A stretch of 64,000 nt of DNA, taken from assembly GCA_033026295.1 (NCBI GenBank), contig CM065176.1, positions 3,422,501-3,486,500 of the forward strand. The letters run 5' to 3'. The notes beneath the pieces were generated by a model. That model ran no database searches and was not told the origin of the DNA. It saw nothing but the letters and a program-made list of their open reading frames with translations. A program made the translations under genes and the position numbers. This document shows, piece by piece, positions 40,101 to 52,134 of the stretch. The first letter of the stretch is position 1. Every line of letters starts with the position of its first letter. The DNA comes from Channa striata. Its lineage: Eukaryota; Chordata; Actinopteri; Anabantiformes; Channidae.

Positions 40101-41690
40101 GAGTGTATTTAGGCTAAATAAGAAGGCAGACACAGTTTTATTTGAGTTTGGTGCAGAAATTGTTAAATACAAGCTTGGCTCCAAAACACCATTTTTTCGC
40201 TGAGTAAAGGCGATGGTGAGCATTAAAGGATGCTTGAATTACATGCATTTACTGTAGTTTAAGGAAACCTCCCACAAGCTTATTTTCAGTCTCTCCTGAG
40301 TGGATTTAGGCTAAATAAGAAGGCAGACACAGTTTTATTTGAGTTTGGTGCAGAAATTGTTAAATACAAGCTTGGCTCCAAAACAGCATTTTCTCGCTGA
40401 GAAAAGGCGATTGCGAGCATAAAAGGATGCTTGCATTTACTTTCTTTTAAGGAAAACATACAGCAAGCTTTGTTTTAGTCTCTCCTGAGTGGATTTAGGC
40501 TAAATAAGAAGGCAGACACAGTTTTATTTGAGTTTGGTACAGAAATTGTTAATTTTATTCTTGGCTCCAAAACAGCATTTTCTCGCTGACAAAAGGCGAT
40601 TATGAGCATAAAAGGATTCTTGAATTACATGCATTTACTGTCTTTTAAGGAAACATCCCACAAGCTTGTTTACATGTTCTGCTTAGTACATTTAGGCTAA
40701 ATAAGAAGGCAGACACAGTTTTATTTGAGTTTGGTGCAGAAATTGTTAAATACAAGCTTGGCTCCAAAACAGCATTTTCTCGCTGAGAACAGGCGATTGC
40801 GAGCATAAAAGAATTCTTGAATTACATGCATTTACTGTAGTTTAAGGAAACCTCCCACAAGCTTATTTTCAGTCTCTCCTGAGTGGATTTAGGTTAAATC
40901 AGAAGGCAGACACAGTTTTATTTGAGTTTGGTGCAGAAATTGTTAAATACAACCTTTAGTTCTAAAACAGCATTTCCTGGCTGAGAAAAGGCGATTGCGA
41001 GCATAAAAGGATGCTTGAATTACATGCATTTACTGTAGTTTAAGGAAACCTCCCACAAGCTTATTTTCAGTCTTTACTGAGTGGATTTAGGTTAAATCAG
41101 AAGGCAGACACAGTTTTATTTGAGTTTGGTGCAGAAATTGTTAAATACAAACTTTTGTTCTAAAACAGCATTTCCTGGCTGAGAAAAGGCGATTGCGAGC
41201 ATAAAAGGATGCCTGAATTACATATATTTACTGTAGTTTAAGGAAACATCCCACAAGCTTATTTTCAGTCTTTACTGAGTGGATTTAGGTTAAATCAGAA
41301 GGCAGACACAGTTTTATTTGAGTTTGGTGCAGAAATTGTTAAATACAAGCTTGGCTCCAAAACACCATTTTCTCGCTGACAAAAGGCCATTGTGAGCGTA
41401 AAAGAATGCTTGAATTACATGCATTTACTGTAGTTTAAGGAAACCTCCCACAAGCTTATTTTCAGTCTCTCCTGAATGGATTTAGGCTAAATAAGAAGGC
41501 AGACACAGTTTTATTTGAGTTTGGTGCAGAAATTGTTAAATACAAGCTTGGCTCCAAAACAGCATTTTCTCGCTGAGAAAAGGCTATTGCGAGCATAAAA
41601 GGATGCTTGCATTTACTTTCTTTTAAGGAAAACATACAGCAAGCTTTGTTTTAGTCTCTCCTGAGTGGATTTAGGCTAAATAAGAAGGCA
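28131..41690 (-). repeat. Higher-order repeat A of the satellite, four copies
   Basis: Diagnostic variant TTTAAAAGGGCAAACACAG recurs near 28218, 31997, 34412 and 38385 (spacings about 3780, 2415 and 3973 bp). The later copies open with the same monomer deletion, GTTTGGTGCGAGCATAAAAG, near 31913, 34328 and 38300. The short copy at 31.9-34.3 kb lacks further segments, including about two monomers around the GATTTTGGTGTAGAAATTAA variant that is present near 29222, 35402 and 39379. The copies are nearly identical outside small indels, which implies recent amplification. Confidence 0.9.
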
Positions 41691-43489
41691 AACACAGTTT
41701 TATTTGAGTTTGGTGCAGAAATTGTTAAATACAAGCTTGGATCCAAAACACCATTTTCTCGCTGAGAAAAGGCGATTGCGAGCATAAAGGGATGCTTGCA
41801 TTTACTTTCTTTTAAGGAAAACATACAGCAAGCTTTGTTTTAGTCTCTCCTGAGTGGATTTAGGCTAAATAAGAAGGCAGACACAGTTTTATTTGAGTTT
41901 GGTGCAGAAATTGTTAATTTTATTCTTGGTTACAAAACAGCATTTTCTCGCTGAGAAAAGGCGATTGCGAGCATAAAAGGATACTTGAATTACATGCATT
42001 TACTGTCTTTTAAGGAAACATCCCACAAGCTTGTTTACATGTTCTGCTTAGTACATTTAGGCTAAATAAGAAGGCAGACACAGTTTTATTTGAGTTTGGT
42101 GCAGAAATTGTTAAATACAAGCTTGGCTCCAAAACAGCATTTTGTCGCTTAGAAAAGGCGATTGCGAGCATAAAAGGATGCTTGAATTACATGCATTTAC
42201 TGTAGTTTAAGGAAACATCCCACAAGCTTATTTTCAGTCTCTCCTGAGTGGATTTACGCTAAATAAGAAGGCAGACACAGTTTTATTTGAGTTTGGTGCA
42301 GAAATTGTTAAATACAAGCTTGGCTCCAAAACAGCATTTTCTCGCTGAGAAAAGGCGATTGCGAGCATAAAAGGATACTTGAATTACATGCATTTACTGT
42401 CTTTTAAGGAAACATCCCACAAGCTTTTTTACATGTTCTGCTTAGTACATTTAGGCTAAATAAGAAGGCAGACACAGTTTTATTTGAGTTTGGTGCAGAA
42501 ATTGTTAAATACAAGCTTGGCTCCAAAACAGCATTTTCTCGCTGAGAAAAGGCGATTGCGAGCATAAAAGGATGCTTGAATTACATGCATTTACTGTAGT
42601 TTAAGGAAACCTCCCACAAGCTTATTTTCAGTCTCTCCTGAGTGAATTTAGGTTAAATCAGAAGGCAGACACAGTTTTATTTGAGTTTGGTGCAGAAATT
42701 GTTAAATACAAGCTTGGCTCCAAAACAGCATTTTCTCGCTGAGAAAAGGCGATTGCGAGCATAAAATGATGCTTGCATTTACTTTCTTTTAAGGAAAACA
42801 TACAGCAAGCTTTGTTTTAGTCTCTCCTGAGTGGATTTAGGCTAAATAAGAAGGCAGACACAGTTTTATTTGAGTTTGGTGCAGAAATTGTTAAATACAA
42901 GCTTGGCTCCAAAACACCATTTTCTCGCTGAGAAAAGGCGATTGTGAGCATAAAAGGATGCTTGAATTACATGCATTTACTGTAGTTTAAGGAAACCTCC
43001 CACAAGCTTATTTTCAGTCTCTCCTGAGTGGATTTAGGCTAAATAAGAAGGCAGACACAGTTTTATTTGAGTTTGGTGCAGAAATTGTTAAATACAAGCT
43101 TGGCTCCAAAACAGCATTTTCTCGCTGAGAAAAAAGGCGATTATGAGAGCATAAAGGGATGCTTGCATTTACTTTCTTTTAAGGAAAACATACAGCAAGC
43201 TTTGTTTTAGTCTCTCCTGAGTGGATTTAGGCTAAATAAGAAGGCAGACACAGTTTTATTTGAGTTTGGTGCAGAAATTGTTAATTTTATTCTTGGCTAC
43301 AAAACAGCATTTTCTCGCTCAGAAAAGGCGATTGCGAGCATAAAAGGATACTTGAATTACATGCATTTACTGTCTTTTAAGGAAACATCCCACAAGCTTG
43401 TTTACATGTTCTGCTTAGTGGATTTAGGCTAAATAAGAAGGCAGACACAGTTTTATTTGAGTTTGGTGCAGAAATTGTTAAATACAAGC

Positions 43490-46400
43490 TTGGCTCCAAA
43501 ACAGCATTTTCTCGCTGAGAAAAGGCGATTGCGAGCATTAAATGATGCTTGAATTACATGCATTTACTGTCTTTTAAGGAAACATCCCACAAGCTTGTTT
43601 ACATGTTCTGCTTAGTACATTTAGGCTAAATAAGAAGGCAGATACAGTTTTATTTGAGTTTGGTGCAGAAATGGTTAAATACAACCTTTAGCTCTAAAAC
43701 AGCATTTCCTGGCTGAGAAAAGGCGATTGCGAGCATAAAAGGATGCTGGAATTACTGTCTTTTAACAAAACATTCAACAAGCTTTTATTCAGTTTCTCCT
43801 GAGTGTATTTAGGCTAAATAAGAAGACAGACATGGTTTTATTTGATTTTGGTGCAGAAATTGTTAAATACAAGCTTGGCTCCAAAACAGCATTTTGTCGC
43901 TGAGAAAAGGCGATTGCGAGCATAAAAGGATGCTTGCATTTACTGTCTTTTAAGGAAACATCCCACAAGCTTATTTTCAGTCTCTCCTGAGTGGATTTAG
44001 GCTAAATAAGAAGGCAGACACAGTTTTCTTTGAGTTTGGTGCAGAAATTGTTAAATACAAGCTTGGCTCCAAAACACCATTTTCTCGCTGACAAAAGGCG
44101 ATTGCGAGCATAAAAGGATGCTTGAATTACATGCATTTACTGTGTTTTAACGAAACATCCCACAAGCTTGTTTACATGTTCTGCTTAGTACATTTAGGCT
44201 AAATAAGAAGGCAGACACAGTTTTATTTGAGTTTGGTGCAGAAATTGTTAAATACAAGCTTGGCTCCAAAACAGCATTTTCTCGCTGAGAAAAGGGGATT
44301 GCGAGCATAAAAGGATGCTTGAATTACATGCATTTACTGTAGTTTAAGGAAACATCCAACAAGCTTATTTTCAGTCTTTCCTGAGTGGATTCAGGTTAAA
44401 TCAGAAGGCAGACACAGTTTTATTTGAGTTTGGTGCAGAAATTGTTAAATACAAACTTTAGTTCTAAAACAGCATTTCCTGGCTGAGAAAAGGCGATTGC
44501 GAGCATAAAAGGATACTGGCATTACTGTCTTTTAACAAAACATCCAACAAGCTTTTATTCAGTTTCTCCTGAGTGTATTTAGGCTAAATAAGAAGGCAGA
44601 CACAGTTTTATTTGAGTTTGGTGCAGAAATTGTTAAATACAAGCTTGGCTCCAAAACAGCATTTTGTCGCTGAGAATAGGCGATTGCGAGCATAAAAGGA
44701 TGCTGGAATTACATGCATTTACTGTCTTTTAAGGAAACCTCCCACAATCTTATTTTCAGTCTCTCCTGAGTGGATTTAGGCTAAATAACAAGGCAGACAC
44801 AGTTTTATTTGAGTTTGGTGCAGAAATTGTTAAATACAAGCTTGGCTCCAAAACAGCATTTTCTCACTGAGAAAAGGCGATTGCGAGCATAAAAGGATGC
44901 TTGCATATTACATGCATTTACTTTCTTTTAAGGAAACATACCATAAGCTTATTTTCAATCTCTCCTGAGTGGATTTAGGCTAAATAAGAAGGCAGACACA
45001 GTTTTATTTGAGTTTGGTGCAGGAATTATTATATACAAGCTTGGCTTCAAAACAGCATTTTCTCGCTGAGAAAAGGCGATTGCGAGCATAAAGGGATGCT
45101 TGAAATACATGCATTTACTGTCTTTTAAGGAAACATCCCACAAGCTTATGTATATGTTCTGCTGAGTAGATTTAGGCTAAATAAGAAGGCAGACACAGTT
45201 TTATTTAAGTTTGGTGCAGAAATTGTTAAATACAAGCTTGGCTCCAAAACAGCATTTTCTCGCTGAGAAAAGGCGATTGCGAGCATTAAATGATGCTTGA
45301 ATTACATGCATTTACTGTCTTTTAAGGAAACATCCCACAAGCTTGTTTACATGTTCTGCTTAGTACATTTAGGCTAAATAAGAAGGCAGATACAGTTTTA
45401 TTTGAGTTTGGTGCAGAAATGGTTAAATACAACCTTTAGCTCTAAAACAGCATTTCCTGGCTGAGAAAAGGCGATTGCGAGCATAAAAGGATGCTGGAAT
45501 TACTGTCTTTTAACAAAACATTCAACAAGCTTTTATTCAGTTTCTCCTGAGTGTATTTAGGCTAAATAAGAAGACAGACATGGTTTTATTTGATTTTGGT
45601 GCAGAAATTGTTAAATACAAGCTTGGCTCCAAAACAGCATTTTGTCGCTGAGAAAAGGCGATTGCATGAGCATAAAAGGATGCTTGCATTTACTGTCTTT
45701 TAAGGAAACATCCCACAAGCTTATTTTCAGTCTCTCCTGAGTGGATTTAGGCTAAATAAGAAGGCAGACACAGTTTTCTTTGAGTTTGGTGCAGAAATTG
45801 TTAAATACAAGCTTGGCTCCAAAACACCATTTTCTCGCTGACAAAAGGCGATTATGAGCATAAAAGGATGCTTGAATTACATGCATTTACTGTGTTTTAA
45901 CGAAACATCCCACAAGCTTGTTTACATGTTCTGCTTAGTACATTTAGGCTAAATAAGAAGGCAGACACAGTTTTATTTGAGTTTGGTGCAGAAATTGTTA
46001 AATACAAGCTTGGCTCCAAAACAGCATTTTCTCGCTGAGAAAAGGGGATTGCGAGCATAAAAGGATGCTTGAATTACATGCATTTACTGTAGTTTAAGGA
46101 AACATCCAACAAGCTTATTTTCAGTCTTTCCTGAGTGATTCAGGTTAAATCAGAAGGCAGACACAGTTTTATTTGAGTTTGGTGCAGAAATTGTTAAATA
46201 CAAACTTTAGTTCTAAAACAGCATTTCCTGGCTGAGAAAAGGCGATTGCGAGCATAAAAGGATACTGGCATTACTGTCTTTTAACAAAACATCCAACAAG
46301 CTTTTATTCAGTTTCTCCTGAGTGTATTTAGGCTAAATAAGAAGGCAGACACAGTTTTATTTGAGTTTGGTGCAGAAATTGTTAAATACAAGCTTGGCTC

Positions 46401-46985
46401 CAAAACAGCATTTTGTCGCTGAGAATAGGCGATTGCGAGCATAAAAGGATGCTGGAATTACATGCATTTACTGTCTTTTAAGGAAACCTCCCACAATCTT
46501 ATTTTCAGTCTCTCCTGAGTGGATTTAGGCTAAATAACAAGGCAGACACAGTTTTATTTGAGTTTGGTGCAGAAATTGTTAAATACAAGCTTGGCTCCAA
46601 AACAGCATTTTCTCACTGAGAAAAGGCGATTAAGTAGCATAAAGGATGCTTGCATATTACATGCATTTACTTTCTTTTAAGGAAACATACCATAAGCTTA
46701 TTTTCAATCTCTCCTGAGTGGATTTAGGCTAAATAAGAAGGCAGACACAGTTTTATTTGAGTTTGGTGCAGGAATTATTATATACAAGCTTGGCTTCAAA
46801 ACAGCATTTTCTCGCTGAGAAAAGGCGATTGCGAGCATAAAGGGATGCTTGAAATACATGCATTTACTGTCTTTTAAGGAAACATCCCACAAGCTTATGT
46901 ATATGTTCTGCTGAGTAGATTTAGGCTAAATAAGAAGGCAGACACAGTTTTATTTAAGTTTGGTGCAGAAATTGTTAAATACAAG
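43490..46985 (-). repeat. Higher-order repeat C, about 1.75-kb tandem duplication
   Basis: Nine satellite monomers are duplicated head to tail. GGTTAAATACAACCTTTAGC occurs at about 43672 and 45421, and the stretch 44955-45143 is repeated at 46704-46892, both with an offset of about 1749 bp. The copies differ at only a few places. A related segment, covering 42.7-43.7 kb, recurs near 47.35-48.5 kb with an offset of about 4.66 kb and similar monomer order. Confidence 0.9.
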
Positions 46986-49436
46986 TTTGGCTCCAAAACA
47001 GCATTTTCTCGCTGAGGAAAGGCGATTGCGAGCATAAAAGGATGCTTGAATTACATGCATCTACTGTCTTTTAAGGAAACCTCCCACAAGCTTATGTATA
47101 TGTTCTGCTGAGTAGATTTAGGCTAAATAAGAAGGCAGACACAGTTTTATTTAAGTTTGGTGCAGAAATTGTTAAATACAAGTTTGGCTCCAAAACATCA
47201 TTTTCTCGCTGAGAAAAGGCGATTGCGAGCATAAAAGGATGCTTGAATTACATGCATTTACTGTCTTTTAAGGAAACCTCCCACAAGCTTATTTTCAGTC
47301 TCTCCTGAGTGGATTTAGGCTAAATAAGAAGGCAGACACAGTTTTATTTGAGTTTGGTGCAGAAATTGTTAAATACAAGCTTGGCTCCAAAACAGCATTT
47401 TCTCGCTGAGAAAAGGCGATTGCGAGCATAAAATGATGCTTGCATTTACTTTCTTTTAAGGAAAACATACAGCAAGCTTTGTTTTAGTCTCTCCTGAGTG
47501 GATTTAGGCTAAATAAGAAGGCAGACACAGTTTTATTTGAGTTTGGTGCAGAAATTGTTAAATACAAGCTTGGCTCCAAAACACCATTTTCTCGCTGAGA
47601 AAAGGCGATTGTGAGCATAAAAGGATGCTTGAATTACATGCATTTACTGTAGTTTAAGGAAACCTCCCACAAGCTTATTTTCAGTCTCTCCTGAGTGGAT
47701 TTAGGCTAAATAAGAAGGCAGACACAGTTTTATTTGAGTTTGGTGCAGAAATTGTTAAATACAAGCTTGGCTCCAAAACAGCATTTTCTCGCTGAGAAAA
47801 GGCGATTGCGAGCATAAAGGGATGCTTGCATTTACTTTCTTTTAAGGAAAACATACAGCAAGCTTTGTTTTAGTCTCTCCTGAGTGGATTTAGGCTAAAT
47901 AAGAAGGCAGACACAGTTTTATTTGAGTTTGGTGCAGAAATTGTTAATTTTATTCTTGGCTACAAAACAGCATTTTCTCGCTCAGAAAAGGCGATTGCGA
48001 GCATAAAAGGATACTTGAATTACATGCATTTACTGTCTTTTAAGGAAACATCCCACAAGCTTGTTTACATGTTCTGCTTAGTGGATTTAGGCTAAATAAG
48101 AAGGCAGACACAGTTTTATTTGAGTTTGGTGCAGAAATTGTTAAATACAAGCTTGGCTCCAAAACAGCATTTTCTCGCTGAGAAAAGGCGACATGAGCAT
48201 TAAATGATGCTTGAATTACATGCATTTACTGTCTTTTAAGGAAACATCCCACAAGCTTGTTTACATGTTCTGCTTAGTACATTTAGGCTAAATAAGAAGG
48301 CAGACACAGTTTTATTTGAGTTTGGTGCAGAAATTGTTCAGTACAAGCTTGGCTCCAAAACAGCATTTTCTCGCTGAGAAAAGGCGATTGCGAGCATAAA
48401 AGGATGCTTGAATTACATGCATTTACTGTAGTTTAAGGAAACCTCCCACAAGCTTATTTTCAGTCTCTCCTGAGTGGATTTAGGTTAAATCAGAAGGCAG
48501 ATACAGTTTTATTTGAGTTTGGTGCAGAAATGGTTAAATACAACCTTTAGCTCTAAAACAGCATTTCCTGGCTGAGAAAAGGCGATTGCGAGCATAAAAG
48601 GATGCTGGAATTACTGTCTTTTAACAAAACATTCAACAAGCTTTTATTCAGTTTCTCCTGAGTGTATTTAGGCTAAATAAGAAGACAGACATGGTTTTAT
48701 TTGATTTTGGTGCAGAAATTGTTAAATACAAGCTTGGCTCCAAAACAGCATTTTGTCGCTGAGAAAAGGCGATTGCGAGCATAAAAGGATGCTTGCATTT
48801 ACTGTCTTTTAAGGAAACATCCCACAAGCTTATTTTCAGTCTCTCCTGAGTGGATTTAGGCTAAATAAGAAGGCAGACACAGTTTTATTTGAGTTTGGTG
48901 CAGAAATTGTTAAATACAAGTTTGCTCCAAAACAGCATTTTCTCGCTGAGAAAAGGCGATTGCGAGCATAAAAGAATGCTTGAATTACATGCATTTACTG
49001 TCTTTTAAGGAAACATACCAAAAGCTTATTTTCAGTCTCTCCTGAGTGGATTTAGGCTAAATAAGAAGGCAGACACAGTTTTATTTGAGTTTGGTGCAGA
49101 AATTGTTAAATACAAGCTTGGCTCCAAAACAGCATTTTCTCGCTGAGAAAAGGCGATTGCGAGCCTAAAAGGATGCTTGAATTACATGCATTTACTGTCT
49201 TTTAAGGAAACATACCACAAACTTATTTTCAGTCTCTCCTGAGTGTATTTAGGCTAAATAAGAAGGCAGACACAGTTTTATTTGAGTTTGGTGCAGAAAT
49301 TGTTAAATACAAGCTTGGCTCCAAAACAGCATTTTCTCGCTGAGAAAAGGCGATTGAGAGCATAAAAGGATGCTTGAATTACATGCATTTACTTTCTTTT
49401 AAGGAAACATACCACAAGCTTATTTATATGTTCTGC

Positions 49437-50523
49437 CCAACGGTCGCCATCTGTCTCCTACCTGCAACATTTCGAACCCACCGCATCGAGACACAAGAGC
49501 TGCACAGACGCGGGCTTTCACGAGACCTCTGTCGTCACGTACATGTGGGCTACCAGTCTCAGCAGGATCGCCAAGATCGTCAAAAACCTGGCCAAGGTGC
49601 TGCTGGGGATGCACTACAGCACCCTCCTGACTCACGAGGTACTACAGGACCATTATTGTTCAGAGGCGTGCGCTTCACGGGCTGTGGGGTGTCCCTGATG
49701 CAACAGAAGTCCGCGTTGTAGACACTGGGCACCGAGGTCCTGTGCAATCCCGCGTCCCAAAACACTCACCAGGTGCACACCTGAACCAGTACTCCGAGTC
49801 TGTGGTGATCCCGGAGACACTGGAATCGCCCGGGCTGTACATGCCCAACCTGTACATGAAAGACGTGCAAGGCAGTGACGTGCACGTGGATGGCCAGGGG
49901 GACCCCACAACATGGTGATCGCCGACACCTTCAGCGGTTTCTGCACCGAATCGTACAGCGCGAGCGGCTACCACAGACCCTATCTGTTCATGACCGGGCG
50001 CTCCGAGGCCCTCCAGGGGCTAGGCGGCTTGGTGCCCAAAGACCCGCTCATGAGCGCGGAGGCTTACACGTGCATGTCCACGCTTCTCCGTCCGTTCAGC
50101 TCCACGCTCAGGGGCTCTCAGCGTGGCAGACGCAGGGACTTCGACAAAGACAGCAATCGCAGTCTGTTCTGCGATGCTCTTCACGCACAGGAGTTCGAAA
50201 CGAGTGTGCTGGATTCCATAGGAGACCAATTCAAAGACACCGTGGAGAGAGCGAACGGTAACAAGCATGCCACGGACATTATGCAGCCTTCGCTCAGGGT
50301 GGCCTTCTGCAGTACTTACGGAGTCGGGCTGACCTCGGACAAAAAGCTGATGACAGCCTGCGACCCAACGGCTCAGGAGCCACTAGTCGAGAGGCTCGCG
50401 CCGAGGATCAGCGGCACGGGCGTGTTCGCCTGCAAACCTATGCGAACGACGTCCCACTTGATAGCTCCCGTATTCAGCAGGATATTCCATGCCCCAAGCT
50501 ACAACCGAATCCTTCGCATCTGA
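49437..50523 (+). pseudogene. Decayed coding region truncated by satellite, unidentified
   Basis: Coding sequence begins abruptly at the satellite edge, so its 5' end is missing. Three reading-frame segments lie in the same direction: one around 49500-49640 (TYMWATSLSRIAKIVKNLAK region), one around 49720-49915 and the longest at 49912-50523, starting MVIADTFSGFC and ending in TGA. Frame changes lie between 49640 and 49770 and near 49910. GC content is far higher than in the adjoining satellite, and no intron signals are evident, which suits a viral or retroposed origin. I do not recognise the product. A structural protein of a large DNA virus is one guess based on context only. Confidence 0.45.
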
Positions 50524-50639
50524 GGGACCGTGCAGCTGAGCAGGGAATGGGTGGGAGTTGCATCGGTCCGAGGAGGAGGGGAGGGGGCAGATGGGACATG
50601 CACCCCATGGAACAGCAGCGGTGCGTAGCGTTGATCAGA

Positions 50640-50996
50640 AAGAGAGATTAGGCGGAGGTGGACGTGGCCATAAACACCGTGGCCAGGTCAGTGCTCAAAG
50701 AATTCGCTGCCTCGGCCATGTGCGAGCGAGCGGTGTACGCGATGTACGTGAACGAATTGCACTCGGCCGAGGTGCAGAGGGACCAGCTGTGCTACCTGCT
50801 CGCGTCGCTCAGGGGACGGATCGACACCGACAAGCTGATCAGCACCGTGGACACGCTCTCCGATAACGTCGGGCTGCAACTCGACGCTTCGGTCAAGATA
50901 AACAGAACCGTGCTGGCACTGACCGTGAACAGGGACCTGGATGACGCTAGGGAGCCTGTGACCAAATCAACCGTAGAAACCACGTGTCTCGCCTAG
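50640..50996 (+). pseudogene. Downstream coding segment, unidentified, possibly the 3' part of the preceding gene
   Basis: An open frame of a little over 110 codons ends at TAG near 50994-50996. There is no in-frame ATG at the beginning (the first plausible codon near 50658 is GTG), so it is more likely the 3' end of the fragment upstream than a separate gene. The intervening 50524-50640 has stops in all frames. The translation is rich in hydrophobic heptads (VLKEFAASAMCERAVYAMYV region), suggesting helices, with no signal peptide. A poly(A) signal follows about 110 bp after the stop. I cannot assign the product. Confidence 0.45.
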
Positions 50997-51106
50997 CAGG
51001 ATGAAACTGCCTCTGCTAGGATCCGGGGCGCACTTGTGTGATTTTTTTAAGAAAACGAGAAAGGCAACGAGCTCTTGGACATGTCCCGGAGGGACTTTGG
51101 AACTCC

Positions 51107-51112
51107 ATTAAA
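51107..51112 (+). terminator. Poly(A) signal ATTAAA for the plus-strand unit
   Basis: ATTAAA lies about 110 bp after the stop at 50996, followed by a T/G-rich stretch. It is the best candidate 3' end for the 49.4-51.0 kb coding remnants. Confidence 0.5.
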
Positions 51113-52134
51113 ACTTCTTTCATTACATTTGTTTCTCATGATTAGGCCTGCAAATGTAGCGCACGGATGCGGCGCATTCTACTGTGACAGTGCATTCCAA
51201 CTGTGACGCCTGTTCTGCTTACTGATTTTTGTTTGCCAGCCTACATTGTTCAACAAGTACCTTAACGTGCAATCACACTGTTTAATTGTTATTGTATATC
51301 TAAGTTGGTATAGACTCACAGACTGTCTACTTGCTCTGCATGTAAGTACAATGTGTATAAAGTAAAGTGGGATTAAACAGCCATTTCTCTCTGCGTCTTT
51401 TGTGCACGTGCGTCTTCCGTCTTCCACTTCTTCAGACATCACACCAAGACAAGCGTGGTAATATAGAAAATGCTTTATTGTAGAAAAGAGTAGAAATGTA
51501 CAAACGGTAAAAAAAAGGCAGCAATGTAACTTCACTTCATTTAGCTAAAATGATATCCCTTGAGTAAAAGACCACACAAAAACCTGATAAGAGAGAACAG
51601 TGTCAGACTCATGAGGTGTAGATATGACATTCCGGATACAATCAAGTATACGAGTAAACAACATCGGCACCAGGATAAGTGAAGGATAATACCATAGGCA
51701 CCAGGATCAGTGAAGGGTAACACATTTTTTTTTAGATATCGTGAGGTACATTTCTTTAAACTTTACATCGTGGACATCATCCCCATGCCCACTTTACCTG
51801 TCTATCTTTTCTAAAGTATCTCTGTCCCAGCCCCAGTGCAATAAAAAACTTCAAACATCAACCAGACTGAAAAATCATCCATCACAACTCAGAGCAAACA
51901 GCCTTCAGTCTGAGATTCAAATATACCCGTAATAATCTCTGTATGTACAAATATACTGGGTCAGCTGCCCCCTCGCTCGTTCGGTCAGCAGGTGGTGATT
52001 GTTGTACTCTTCCATTATGTTGATGTAATTGTGGGCTTCCTCGGTTTCGCCACGCAAGGTATAATCAAACAACTTTGCTGCCGCGTTGTTGTTGGCGGCA
52101 AACATGTTGGCGTCCGCGCCGAACGGCCTTTTTC
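51113..52134. other. Intergenic region between convergent units, minus-strand 3' UTR
   Basis: AT-rich, with no convincing coding sequence; short open frames on both strands lack family features. On the minus strand it is probably the 3' untranslated region of the Cys-rich gene, ending at the poly(A) signal near 51474. A run of T's lies at about 51724-51733. Confidence 0.6.
51474..51479 (-). terminator. Poly(A) signal AATAAA, minus strand
   Basis: TTTATT on the plus strand reads AATAAA on the minus strand. It lies about 660 bp past the stop of the 434-codon Cys-rich frame and about 360 bp from the ATTAAA of the opposing gene, giving a convergent arrangement. Confidence 0.6.

Larger units (their letters stand above)
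7705..49436 (-). repeat. Satellite array, right block, inverted relative to the left block
   Basis: About 41.7 kb, roughly 210 monomers, of the same about 196 bp satellite in reverse orientation. Each monomer reads roughly GGCTCCAAAACAGCATTTTC, TCGCTGAGAAAAGGCGATTG, CGAGCATAAAAGGATGCTTG, AATTACATGCATTTACTGTC, then a variable box. The variable boxes are TTTTCAGTCTCTCCTGAGTG, TTTTAGTCTCTCCTGAGTG, GTTTACATGTTCTGCTTAGT and ATTCAGTTTCTCCTGAGTG. Variants are arranged in recurring higher-order blocks described separately. The array ends inside a monomer at GTTCTGC (49436). No gene is supported anywhere in it. Confidence 0.97.

Noticed and set aside
44955..46892. Two identical 62-codon minus-strand frames
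   Set aside because: Identity is explained by the 1749-bp satellite duplication, not by a conserved gene.
1..49436. CRISPR array
   Set aside because: Repeats are directly adjacent long monomers with no unique spacers and no cas genes; the sequence is eukaryotic.
7705..49436. Telomere-like TTTAGGC motifs
   Set aside because: TTTAGGC occurs once per satellite monomer inside GATTTAGGCTAAATAAG and is never in tandem.
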